Below, in pieces: positions 8,608-16,190 of a stretch of DNA of 64,000 nt (its first letter is position 1; every line of letters starts with the position of its first letter). Position numbers and translations under genes: made by a program. Source of the DNA: Actinospineispora eucalypti (GTDB lineage: Bacteria > Actinomycetota > Actinomycetes > Mycobacteriales > Pseudonocardiaceae); NCBI GenBank assembly GCA_014208095.1, contig JACHMT010000001.1:2542001-2606000 (forward strand), written 5' to 3'. The notes below the pieces were generated by a model that was given only the letters and a program-made list of their open reading frames with translations, was not told the DNA's origin and searched no databases.

Positions 8608-9252
8608 GTGAGCGGCCAGACCAGGGCGTACGGCGGGGTGGACGGCGACGAGCGGCGAGCCCGCCGGCGGGAGAGGCTGATCGAGGCCGGCCTGGACCTG
8701 CTCAGCTCGGAGCAGGGCGAGGCGGCGCTGACCGTGCGCAGCGTGTGTGCCCGGTCCGGCCTGGCCGCCCGGTACTTCTACGAGAGCTTCGGCGACCGGA
8801 CCGAGCTGGCGCTGGCGGTGTACGACCACGTGGTCGGGGAGATCGCCACCACCACCGCGGCCGCGGTCGCCGCCGGCCCGCGCGACGCCCGGGCCCGCAC
8901 CCGGGCCGGCCTGGCCAACATCGTCCGGGTCATCGTGGACGACCCCCGGCGCGGCCGGCTGCTGTTCTCCACCGCCTTCCTGAGCGCCCCGCTGGCCCGC
9001 CGCCGGCTGGAGTCCGGGCAGCTGTTCTGCGGGCTGCTGGCCGGCCACACCAAGGCGTTCTTCGGCGTGGTCGGGGACGGCCGGCTGGACCTGGCCACCC
9101 AGTTCGCGGTGGGCGGGCTGGCCCAGGCGCTCACCGCGTGGCTGCACGGGCACCTGGAGCTGGACCCGGAGCCGCTGGTCGACCACTGCACCGACCTGTT
9201 CGTCGCCCTCATGTCCCAGGCACTGGTGTCCCGGGAGCCGCCGGAGCGGTGA
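8608..9252 (+). CDS. TetR-family transcriptional regulator
   Basis: The 214-residue protein has the TetR layout: an N-terminal helix-turn-helix (RRERLIEAGLDLLSS..., TVRSVCARSGLAARYFYESFGDRTELALAVYDHV, residues about 14-75) and a divergent ligand-binding C-terminal domain. The YFYESFGDR recognition-helix motif is characteristic. The start is GTG. It is divergent from the MpaB-type oxygenase gene, so autoregulation plus control of that gene is the natural expectation. Its 3' end overlaps the end of the convergent FAD monooxygenase gene by 44 bases. Confidence 0.9.
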   Translation: MSGQTRAYGGVDGDERRARRRERLIEAGLDLLSSEQGEAALTVRSVCARSGLAARYFYESFGDRTELALAVYDHVVGEIATTTAAAVAAGPRDARARTRAGLANIVRVIVDDPRRGRLLFSTAFLSAPLARRRLESGQLFCGLLAGHTKAFFGVVGDGRLDLATQFAVGGLAQALTAWLHGHLELDPEPLVDHCTDLFVALMSQALVSREPPER

Positions 9253-10444
9253 CCGGGGTCGCCCAGTCGATGCGGTGCTGGTGGATCCACGCGTCCGGCC
9301 GGTTGGTCGCCCGGTCCATCCGGTGCAGCACCAGCGGCAGCGCCAGGTCGCGCAGCACCCGGCCGACCGGGCCGACCGCCTTCTGGTCGCCGTTGCGCTT
9401 GCCCTGCGCGACCACCCGCTCCACCCGGTCCCGCCGCAGCCGTTCGAACTCGGCGAACGCCGCCGGGACGTCGGGCAGGTCGTGCAGGCACTTGCCCAGC
9501 GTGACCGCGTCCTCGCAGGCCATCGAGGCGCCCTGGCCGGACGAGGGCGAGGCGGCGTGCGCCGCGTCGCCGATGATGACCATGCGGTCGGTGTGCCAGG
9601 TGGGCACCGACGGCAGGTCGTGGGTCGGCCACGGCGGGATCACCTCGGGGGTGGCCTTGATGATGTCCACCGCCGGCCCGGCGTCCTCGGCGAACAGCGC
9701 GATCAGCCGGGCCTTCCACCGCTCCGGGGTGATCGCGGCCAGCTCGGCCCGGCCGGGCTCCTCGGCGGCCGGCGGGTTGGCGAACCACCAGACCTGCCCG
9801 TTCGGGTGCTGGAAATGGGCGAAGAAGCAGCGCTTGCCGAACATCATCGTGCAGCTCCCCGGCGGGGCCAGCTCGGGCAGGCCGTGCGCGTAGCCGCCGG
9901 TGTTGAGCAGCCCCAGGTAGCGCGGCTCCGGTGCTCGCGGGTCGATGACCGTCCGGGTGCGCGAGTGCAGCCCGTCGGCGCCGATCAGCAGGTCCCCCTC
10001 GGCCGCCGAGCCGTCGGCGAACTCGGCCCGCACGCCGTGCGCCGTTCGTTCCGCGCCGGCCAGCCGCTTGCCGTACTCCACCCGCACGCCCCGGCGCAGC
10101 GCCTCTTCGCGCAGTGACCGGTAGAGGTCGCCCCGGCGCAGCGTCTGGCAGACCGTGCCGTCGGCCAGCTCGCCGCCCTGGGGGATCTCCCCGAGGCGCC
10201 GGCCGGTGCCGTTGACGAAGGCGATCCGGGGCGTGGCGAACCCGTGTTCCCGGACCAGTTTGTGCAGGTCCAGGGCGCGCAGCGCGGCGATGCCGTTGAC
10301 CGCCAGGGACAGGTACGCGCCGACGCCGTCGGCGGTGCGGTCGTAGGCCTCGAACACCGTGGCGTCCATGCCCGCGTCGCGCAGCGCGATCGCCGTCACC
10401 GTCCCGGCGATCCCGCCGCCAATGATCAACGCGTGATTAGTCAT
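9209..10444 (-). CDS. FAD-dependent monooxygenase (aromatic hydroxylase type)
   Basis: This 411-residue flavoprotein belongs to the class A aromatic hydroxylase family. It has the N-terminal Rossmann motif GGGIAGTVTAIALRDAG (residues 8-24) and the second FAD motif GDAAHAASPSSGQG in the last third, with the DG motif (LIGADGLHSR) between them. I chose the ATG at 10444 because the Rossmann strand ALIIGGG follows immediately and because a -10-like TATAGT sits six bases upstream, which fits a leaderless mRNA. The gene is divergent from a PadR regulator. The 3' end overlaps the TetR gene by 44 bases. The substrate is unknown. Confidence 0.9.
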   Translation of the reverse strand: MTNHALIIGGGIAGTVTAIALRDAGMDATVFEAYDRTADGVGAYLSLAVNGIAALRALDLHKLVREHGFATPRIAFVNGTGRRLGEIPQGGELADGTVCQTLRRGDLYRSLREEALRRGVRVEYGKRLAGAERTAHGVRAEFADGSAAEGDLLIGADGLHSRTRTVIDPRAPEPRYLGLLNTGGYAHGLPELAPPGSCTMMFGKRCFFAHFQHPNGQVWWFANPPAAEEPGRAELAAITPERWKARLIALFAEDAGPAVDIIKATPEVIPPWPTHDLPSVPTWHTDRMVIIGDAAHAASPSSGQGASMACEDAVTLGKCLHDLPDVPAAFAEFERLRRDRVERVVAQGKRNGDQKAVGPVGRVLRDLALPLVLHRMDRATNRPDAWIHQHRIDWATPVTAPAAPGTPVPGT

Positions 10445-10497
10445 TTCATGACTATACATGTGATGGCTATTCGCGGCCAGTGCTCTAGGCTGGGTGC
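10445..10497. promoter_or_regulatory. Divergent FAD-monooxygenase/PadR promoter with possible leaderless starts
   Basis: The gap is only 53 bases. On the minus strand TATAGT (10456-10451) lies six bases before the monooxygenase ATG. On the plus strand TAGGCT (10486-10491) lies six bases before the padR ATG. Both positions place transcription starts at the start codons. The sequence around 10446-10463 carries two CATG elements six bases apart (CATGACTATACATG), a plausible PadR half-site pair. Confidence 0.5.
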
Positions 10498-11085
10498 ATG
10501 TCGCCGTTGGGGATGGTGGTCCTCGCGTTGTTGCTGGAGGCACCGGCCCACGCGTACCGGATCCAGCAGCTGATCAAGGAGCGGCACAAGGACGAAGTGG
10601 TCAACGTGGCCCAGCGCAACAGCGTCTACCAGGCCATCGACCGGCTCCGCCGGGCGGAGTTGATCACTGTGCGGGACACCGAGCGGGAGGGCGCCCGCCC
10701 CGAGCGGACGGTCTACGAGATCACCGAGGCGGGCGAGGAAGCGGTGCTGGCCTGGCTGCGTGACCGGCTGGCCACGCCGGCGCGGGAGTTTCCGGCGTTC
10801 CCCGCCGCGCTGGCCTTCCTGCCGCTGCTGTCCCAGGCCGACGTCATCGACCGGTTGGCCGAGCGGGAGCGGGAGCTGGCCGGGGCGGTGCACGGGAAGG
10901 GCGCCCAGCTCGCCGGCCCCGGGCTGCCGCCGAGGCTGTTCCTGGTGGAGGGGGAGTACCAGTTGCGCATGTTGGCCGCCGAGCTGGACTGGGTACGCGA
11001 GCTGCTGGCCGACCTGCGGTCCGGCGCGCTGAGCTGGGACGCCGAGGCGCTGCGGGCGTTCATGGCGAAGGAGGCGGGGGTATGA
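10498..11085 (+). CDS. PadR-family transcriptional regulator
   Basis: A 195-residue PadR protein with a winged helix at residues 1-85 (LGMVVLALLLEAPAHAYRIQQLI ... NSVYQAIDRLRRAELI ... PERTVYEITEAGEEAVLAWL) and the C-terminal helical dimerisation domain typical of the longer subfamily. It is divergent from the FAD monooxygenase and overlaps the start of deoC by four bases (ATGA). It could therefore regulate the monooxygenase and be co-transcribed with the deoC-ALDH genes. The effector is unknown. Confidence 0.9.
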   Translation: MSPLGMVVLALLLEAPAHAYRIQQLIKERHKDEVVNVAQRNSVYQAIDRLRRAELITVRDTEREGARPERTVYEITEAGEEAVLAWLRDRLATPAREFPAFPAALAFLPLLSQADVIDRLAERERELAGAVHGKGAQLAGPGLPPRLFLVEGEYQLRMLAAELDWVRELLADLRSGALSWDAEALRAFMAKEAGV

Positions 11086-12017
11086 GCCTGGCCGAGGAGC
11101 TGACCAGGGACGAGACGACGCTGCGCCGGTTCCTGCACGGGCTGCCCGGGGTGGACGCCGTCGGGCTGGAGCAGCGGGCGGCCACGCTGGCCACCCGCAG
11201 CATCAAGAAGGACAGCAAGCTACACGCGATCGACACCGCGATCGGCATGGTCGACCTGACCACGCTTGAGGGCGCGGACACCGAGGGCAAGGTGCGGACC
11301 CTGGCCGCCAAGGCCCGCCGGCCCGACCCCGAGCACCCCGAGGTGCCCCCGGTGGCCGCCGTCTGCGTCTACCCCGACCTAGTGGCAACGGCCGTGAAGG
11401 AACTGTCCGGTACCGGGGTGGGAGTGGCCAGCGTGGCCACCGCGTTCCCCTCGGGGCGGGCGCCGCTGGAGGTGAAGCTGGCCGACGTGCGCGCCGCCGT
11501 GGCCGCCGGGGCGACCGAGATCGACATGGTGATCGACCGGGGCGCGTTCCTCTCCGGCCGCTACGGCCTGGTGTTCGAGGAGATCGTGGCGGTGAAGGAG
11601 GCCTGCGGAGCGGCGCACCTGAAGGTGATCCTGGAGACCGGCGAGCTGGCCACCTACGACAACGTGCGGCGGGCGTCCTGGCTGGCCCTGCTGGGGGGCG
11701 GGGACTTCATCAAGACGTCCACCGGCAAGGTGAGCCCGGCGGCCACGTTGCCGGTCACCCACGTGATGCTGCGCGCGGTCCGGGACTGGCACGAGCGGAC
11801 CGGCGAGGCGCGCGGGGTGAAGGCGGCCGGCGGCATCCGCACCACCAAGGACGCGATCCGTTACCTGGTCGCGGTGCGCGAGGTGGCGGGCGAGCGCTGG
11901 TTGGCCCCGGAGCTGTTCCGGTTCGGCGCGTCCGGGCTGCTCAACGACCTGCTCATGCAGCGCCGCACCCAAACCGAAGGCCACTACAGCGGCCCCTCGT
12001 ATGTGACGGTGGATTGA
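11082..12017 (+). CDS. deoC: Deoxyribose-phosphate aldolase
   Basis: The 311-residue enzyme cleaves 2-deoxy-D-ribose 5-phosphate to glyceraldehyde 3-phosphate and acetaldehyde. The Schiff-base lysine lies in DFIKTSTGK and the second catalytic lysine in GVKAAGGIRT, with the phosphate loop following. KVILETG and TEIDMVIDRG complete the class I aldolase core. At 311 residues it is longer than the E. coli enzyme and belongs to the longer family form. It is translationally coupled to padR upstream and to an aldehyde dehydrogenase downstream (four-base overlap), which can oxidise the acetaldehyde it produces. Confidence 0.95.
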   Translation: MSLAEELTRDETTLRRFLHGLPGVDAVGLEQRAATLATRSIKKDSKLHAIDTAIGMVDLTTLEGADTEGKVRTLAAKARRPDPEHPEVPPVAAVCVYPDLVATAVKELSGTGVGVASVATAFPSGRAPLEVKLADVRAAVAAGATEIDMVIDRGAFLSGRYGLVFEEIVAVKEACGAAHLKVILETGELATYDNVRRASWLALLGGGDFIKTSTGKVSPAATLPVTHVMLRAVRDWHERTGEARGVKAAGGIRTTKDAIRYLVAVREVAGERWLAPELFRFGASGLLNDLLMQRRTQTEGHYSGPSYVTVD

Positions 12018-13447
12018 TGACCTGGGATTACGCCCCGGCGCCGGAGAGCCGGGAGATCGCCAACCTGAAGCCGAGCTACCGGATGTTCGTGGACGGGGAG
12101 TTCACCGACGGCGCCGGCGAGCCGTTGAAGTCGGTCAACCCGGCCACCGAGGAGACCCTCGCCGAGGTGAGTACGGCCTCCGCCGCCGACGTGGACGCGG
12201 CGGTGGCCGCGGCCCGCCGGGCCTACGAGGGCGTGTGGGGGCCGATGCCCGGGGCCGAGCGGGCGAAGTACCTGTTCCGGATCGCCCGCATGGTGGCCGA
12301 GCGGTCCCGCGAGCTGGCCGTACTGGAGACGCTGGACAACGGCAAGCCGATCCGCGAGTCCCGGGACGTGGACGTCCCGACCGCCTCGGCGCACCTGTTC
12401 TACCACGCCGGCTGGGCGGACAAGCTGGGCTACGCGGGCCTCGGCCCGGCGCCCAGGCCACTCGGTGTGGCCGGCCAGGTCATCCCGTGGAACTTCCCGC
12501 TGCTGATGGCCGCCTGGAAGATCGCGCCCGCGCTGGCCTGCGGGAACACCGTGGTGCTCAAGCCGGCGGAGACCACCCCGCTCACCGCGCTGGTGCTCGC
12601 CGAGATCATCCAGCAGGCCGAGCTCCCGCCCGGCGTGGTGAACATCCTGCCCGGCGCCGGCGACGTCGGGGAGGCGCTGGTGAACCACCCCGGCGTGGAC
12701 AAGGTGGCGTTCACCGGCTCCACCGAGGTCGGCAAGCGGATCCAGGCCTCGCTGGCCGGCACCGGCCGGCGGCTGACCCTGGAGCTGGGCGGCAAGGCGG
12801 CCAACCTGGTCTTCGAGGACGCGCCGCTGGATGAGGCAATTGAGGGCATCGTCAACGGGATCTTCTTCAACCAGGGTCACGTGTGCTGCGCCGGCTCGCG
12901 GCTGCTGGTGCAGGAGTCGGTGGCCACGGAGGTGCTCGACCGGCTGCGGGCCCGGGTGGAAACCCTGCGCGTAGGCGACCCACTGGACAAGAACACCGAC
13001 GTCGGGGCGATCAACTCGGCCGCCCAGCTGAGCCGGATCCGCGAGCTCACCGAGGCCGGCGAGGCGGAGGGCGCGCACCGGTGGAGCAGCTCGTGCCCGC
13101 TGCCCGACCGGGGCTTCTTCTTCCCGCCGACGGTGTTCGACGGGGTGACCCAGGCGATGCGCATCGCCCGGGAGGAGATCTTCGGGCCGGTGCTTTCCGT
13201 GCTCACCTTCCGCACCCCGGAGGAGGCCGTGGCCAAGGCCAACAACACCCCGTACGGGCTGTCCGCCGGGATCTGGACGACTCAGGGTTCGCGAACCCTG
13301 TGGCTGGCCCAGCGCATGCGCGCCGGGGTGGTGTGGGCAAATACGTTCAACCGGTTCGACCCGGCGGCTCCGTTCGGCGGCTACCGCGAGTCGGGCTTCG
13401 GCCGGGAAGGCGGCCGGACCGGTTTGGAGGCCTACCTCAGTGCCTGA
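12014..13447 (+). CDS. Aldehyde dehydrogenase, catalytic
   Basis: The 477-residue protein is a complete NAD(P)-dependent aldehyde dehydrogenase. The general-base glutamate is in LELGGK (near residue 257), the catalytic cysteine is in FNQGHVCCAGSR (near 291-292), and EEIFGPVL and the NNTPYGL segment follow. It overlaps deoC by four bases and the next ALDH-like gene by eight. Paired with deoC it probably oxidises acetaldehyde to acetate. Together with the next gene it resembles the two-domain ALDH16 family split into two chains. The predicted N-terminus (MMTWDYAPAPESREIANLKPS) fits an ATG at 12014. Confidence 0.92.
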   Translation: MMTWDYAPAPESREIANLKPSYRMFVDGEFTDGAGEPLKSVNPATEETLAEVSTASAADVDAAVAAARRAYEGVWGPMPGAERAKYLFRIARMVAERSRELAVLETLDNGKPIRESRDVDVPTASAHLFYHAGWADKLGYAGLGPAPRPLGVAGQVIPWNFPLLMAAWKIAPALACGNTVVLKPAETTPLTALVLAEIIQQAELPPGVVNILPGAGDVGEALVNHPGVDKVAFTGSTEVGKRIQASLAGTGRRLTLELGGKAANLVFEDAPLDEAIEGIVNGIFFNQGHVCCAGSRLLVQESVATEVLDRLRARVETLRVGDPLDKNTDVGAINSAAQLSRIRELTEAGEAEGAHRWSSSCPLPDRGFFFPPTVFDGVTQAMRIAREEIFGPVLSVLTFRTPEEAVAKANNTPYGLSAGIWTTQGSRTLWLAQRMRAGVVWANTFNRFDPAAPFGGYRESGFGREGGRTGLEAYLSA

Positions 13448-14306
13448 TCAAAAGCGGGTGACCGTGGCCAAGACCTACAAGCTCTACTCCGGCGGGGCGT
13501 TTCCCCGCTCCGAGTCCGGGCGGACCTACCGGGTGGCCGACAAGAAGGGGAAGTTCCTGGCCAACGCGGCGAAGGCGTCCCGCAAGGATCTGCGGGACGC
13601 GGTGGTCGCGGCGCGCAAGGCGTTCCCCGGCTGGTCCGGCGCCACGGCCTACAACCGCGGCCAGGTGCTGTACCGGGTCGCCGAGATGGCGGAGGGCCGC
13701 CGCGACCAGCTGGCCGCCGAGGTGTCCGCCGCCGAGGGACTCTCCGCGCGGGCCGCGTCTTCGCTGGTGGACGCCGCCATCGACCGCTGGGTCTGGTTCG
13801 CCGGCTGGACCGACAAGATCGCCACCGTGCTCGGCGCGGCCAACCCGGTGGCCGGTCCCTACTTCAGCTTCACCGTGCCGGAACCGACCGGGGTGGTGGG
13901 CGTGCTGGCCCCCGCCGGGGACAGCCTGCTCGGCCTGACCAGCGTGCTCGCGCCGGTGCTGGCCGGCGGCAACACCGCCGTCCTGGTCGCCTCCCGGGAC
14001 CGCCCGCTGCCCGCGATCGCCCTGGCCGAGGTGTTCGCCACTTCGGACCTGCCCGCCGGCGTGGCCAACATCCTCACCGGCGACCCGGCCGAGCTGGCCC
14101 CGTGGCTGGCCTCCCACGGCGACGTGGACGCCCTGGACCTGACCGGCGCCGACCCCGCCCAGCGCACCGACCTGGAGCGCGCCGCCGCCGGCACGGTGAA
14201 GCGCGTGCTCCCGGCCGGCCCGGACGACTGGCGCGCCGAGCCGGACATCCGCCGCCTGCGCGCCTTCCAGGAGGCCAAGACCGTCTGGCACCCCACCGGC
14301 GTCTAG
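13440..14306 (+). CDS. Truncated, non-catalytic aldehyde dehydrogenase-like partner
   Basis: A 288-residue protein that aligns with the coenzyme-binding half of aldehyde dehydrogenases (PEPTGVVGVLAPAG, APVLAGGNTAVLVAS, DLPAGVANILTG) but ends before the catalytic-cysteine domain. Neither the ELGGK glutamate nor the cysteine loop is present. It is intact, in frame, codon-typical and overlaps the upstream ALDH, so I do not regard it as a pseudogene. It corresponds to the C-terminal pseudo-domain of ALDH16 proteins, and it may form a complex with the full-length ALDH. That assembly is inference. Confidence 0.8.
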   Translation: MPDQKRVTVAKTYKLYSGGAFPRSESGRTYRVADKKGKFLANAAKASRKDLRDAVVAARKAFPGWSGATAYNRGQVLYRVAEMAEGRRDQLAAEVSAAEGLSARAASSLVDAAIDRWVWFAGWTDKIATVLGAANPVAGPYFSFTVPEPTGVVGVLAPAGDSLLGLTSVLAPVLAGGNTAVLVASRDRPLPAIALAEVFATSDLPAGVANILTGDPAELAPWLASHGDVDALDLTGADPAQRTDLERAAAGTVKRVLPAGPDDWRAEPDIRRLRAFQEAKTVWHPTGV

Positions 14307-14343
14307 GAGCAAGCCGCGCCCGAGTCCCGGCAGCCGGCCGCGT

Positions 14344-15519
14344 TCACCGGCTGGCGGCCAGCACTGCCCCGATGCCTTCCCGCAGGTCCTTGACGAAGTA
14401 CCCGGGAACCTCCAGCGACGGGAAATGTCCCCCGGTCTCGGGCGTCCTCCAGCGGACGATCTGCCGGAACCGCTCCTGGGCCCAGGGGTGCGGACACTTC
14501 TCGATGTCGCGGGGATACACGCTGATCGCCGACGGGACGTCGACCCGGAGTTCGGGGTCGAGCGAGTTGTGGCTCTCGTAGTAGATGCGCGCCGCCGATG
14601 CGCCGGTCCGGGTCAGCCAGTACAGGGTGACGTCGTCGAGGACGCGGTCTCGGGAGATCGTCTCGAACGGGCTGTCCTCGGTGTCCGACCACTCGGCGAA
14701 CTTGTCGAGGATCCAGGCGAGAAGCCCGACCGGTGAGTCGACGAGCGAGTAGCCGATGGTCTGCGGCCGGGCCGCCTGCTGCTTCGCGTACGCCGCGCGC
14801 CGGCCGCCCCAGAACTGGCGGGTTTCCTCGGTCCACCGGCGTTCGGCCGCCGTCAGCCCGTCCGTGGACAACCCGGGCGGTGCCTGCGGGGTCAATGTGT
14901 GGATGCCCAGAACATGCTCCGGGAACCGGCCGCCGAGGACCGTGGTGATCACACCTCCCCAGTCGCCGCCGTGGGCGGCGAACCTGCCGTAGCCGAGCCG
15001 GCCCATCAGCTCCACCCACGCGGCCGCGATCTTTTCGATTCCCCACCCGGTGGTGGCCGGCTTGTCGCTGTAACCGAAGCCCGGCAGCGACGGGACCACG
15101 ACGTGGAACGCCGGCGCGTCGGCATCTTCCGGATCCGCCAGCTCGTCCACCACGTCGACGAACTCGGCAATGCTGCCCGGCCAGCCGTGGGTCAGGATCA
15201 GCGGAGTGGCATCCGCGCACGCGGACCGGCGGTGCAGGAAGTGGATTCCCAGATCGTCGATGGTCGTGCGGAACTGGCCGATGCGGTTGAGGCGCTCCTC
15301 GAACGACCGCCAGTCGTACCCGGTGCGCCAGTAGTCCACGACGTCGACGAGGTCGGCGAGCGGAACGCCCTGTTCCCACCGGCGAGGGCCGGGCGCGGCG
15401 CGGTGGACCGTCTCGGCCTCCGGTAGCCGCGCCGCGGCCAGCCGCGCGCGCAGATCAGCGAGGTCGGCGTCGGTCGCGTGGGCTTCAAATGCTTGCACGT
15501 CGCTGGTCGGACGGGACAT
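14344..15519 (-). CDS. Epoxide hydrolase (alpha/beta hydrolase with EHN domain)
   Basis: The 391-residue protein has the N-terminal epoxide hydrolase domain (about residues 10-110) and an alpha/beta-hydrolase core. The oxyanion motif is HGWPGS (111-116), the nucleophilic aspartate is D186 in GGDWGG, and the catalytic histidine is H365 in TGGHFPSLE. Family enzymes hydrate epoxides to diols. It is divergent from a CGNR zinc-finger regulator whose putative operators lie in the shared promoter, so regulated expression is likely. The native substrate is unknown. Confidence 0.9.
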   Translation of the reverse strand: MSRPTSDVQAFEAHATDADLADLRARLAAARLPEAETVHRAAPGPRRWEQGVPLADLVDVVDYWRTGYDWRSFEERLNRIGQFRTTIDDLGIHFLHRRSACADATPLILTHGWPGSIAEFVDVVDELADPEDADAPAFHVVVPSLPGFGYSDKPATTGWGIEKIAAAWVELMGRLGYGRFAAHGGDWGGVITTVLGGRFPEHVLGIHTLTPQAPPGLSTDGLTAAERRWTEETRQFWGGRRAAYAKQQAARPQTIGYSLVDSPVGLLAWILDKFAEWSDTEDSPFETISRDRVLDDVTLYWLTRTGASAARIYYESHNSLDPELRVDVPSAISVYPRDIEKCPHPWAQERFRQIVRWRTPETGGHFPSLEVPGYFVKDLREGIGAVLAASR

Positions 15520-15540
15520 GGGACCTCCTGGCCATAGTTG

Positions 15541-15557
15541 AACCGGCTAAGACGGTT
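15541..15557. promoter_or_regulatory. Operator-like dyad 1, CGNR/epoxide hydrolase promoter
   Basis: AACCGGCTAAGACGGTT is a dyad of AACCG and CGGTT around seven bases. A near-identical copy lies at 15583-15599. A possible promoter for the CGNR gene, TTGAAC (15538-15543) and TAACAT (15559-15564), would have this site in its spacer. Confidence 0.6.
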
Positions 15558-15582
15558 CTAACATGACGCCGGCTCGCCGGGC

Positions 15583-15599
15583 AACCGGCTAAGGTGGTT
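15583..15599. promoter_or_regulatory. Operator-like dyad 2, overlapping the start of the CGNR gene
   Basis: AACCGGCTAAGGTGGTT matches dyad 1 at 15 of 17 positions and ends three bases before the start codon of the CGNR gene. It contains TAAGGT (15590-15595), a -10-like hexamer six bases before ATG, and also GGTGG, which could be a ribosome site. Binding here would block the gene directly. Confidence 0.6.
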
Positions 15600-15601
15600 C
15601 C

Positions 15602-16177
15602 ATGCGTACTGGGTTCCCCGACTTCCGCCTCGGTAGCGTGCTGGCGACCAGCTTCACCGGGACGCTGTCGGAGCGGCGTGGCAACCCGGTGGAGCGCATT
15701 CCCACGCCGCAACGGCTCATCGACTGGCTGGCGGAGTACGGCCTGGCCGTGGACTCCTGCACCACTGCCCAGCTCGAACTCGCCCGGGAGCTGAGGGAGT
15801 CGATTCACGCCGCCGCGACGGCGGCCGCGATCCAGGACGCCCTGCCCGCCGCTGCTGTCCAGGTCATCAATGACCGCAGCGCCCAGGGTCGGGCGGCGGC
15901 GATCCTGACGCCCGAAGGGGAGCGGCAATGGCGGCTCGGCTCGGCTTCCCGCGTGGAAGACGCCCTCAGCGTGATCGCCGCCGACGCGATCAGCATCATC
16001 GCGGGCGAACGGGACGGAAAGCTGGCCCTCTGTGCATCACCGACCTGCCGGGCCGCCTTCTTCGACACCAGCCAGAGCCGCACCCGCCGATGGTGTGACA
16101 TGAACACCTGCGGGAATCGTCAGAAGAAGGCCCGTTTCAACGCCAACCGGCGCAAAAACCCCGGATCAGCGGGGTGA
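15602..16177 (+). CDS. ABATE/CGNR zinc-finger transcriptional regulator
   Basis: The 191-residue protein has an N-terminal ABATE-like helical ligand-binding domain (residues about 1-135) and a C-terminal CGNR zinc finger: CASPTC, then WCDMNTCGNRQKKARF, with four cysteines to bind zinc and a basic tail for DNA. Family members are stress- or ligand-responsive regulators. It is divergent from the epoxide hydrolase, and two 17-bp dyads between them are the likely operators. The ATG at 15602 has only a weak ribosome site, so a leaderless start is possible. Confidence 0.88.
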   Translation: MRTGFPDFRLGSVLATSFTGTLSERRGNPVERIPTPQRLIDWLAEYGLAVDSCTTAQLELARELRESIHAAATAAAIQDALPAAAVQVINDRSAQGRAAAILTPEGERQWRLGSASRVEDALSVIAADAISIIAGERDGKLALCASPTCRAAFFDTSQSRTRRWCDMNTCGNRQKKARFNANRRKNPGSAG

Positions 16178-16190
16178 TCTCGTTACCGCG

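Noticed and set aside
13440..14306. Pseudogene interpretation of the short ALDH
   Set aside because: The frame is intact, codon-typical and overlaps its neighbour; similar short partners with ALDH are a known arrangement, so a functional subunit is more likely.
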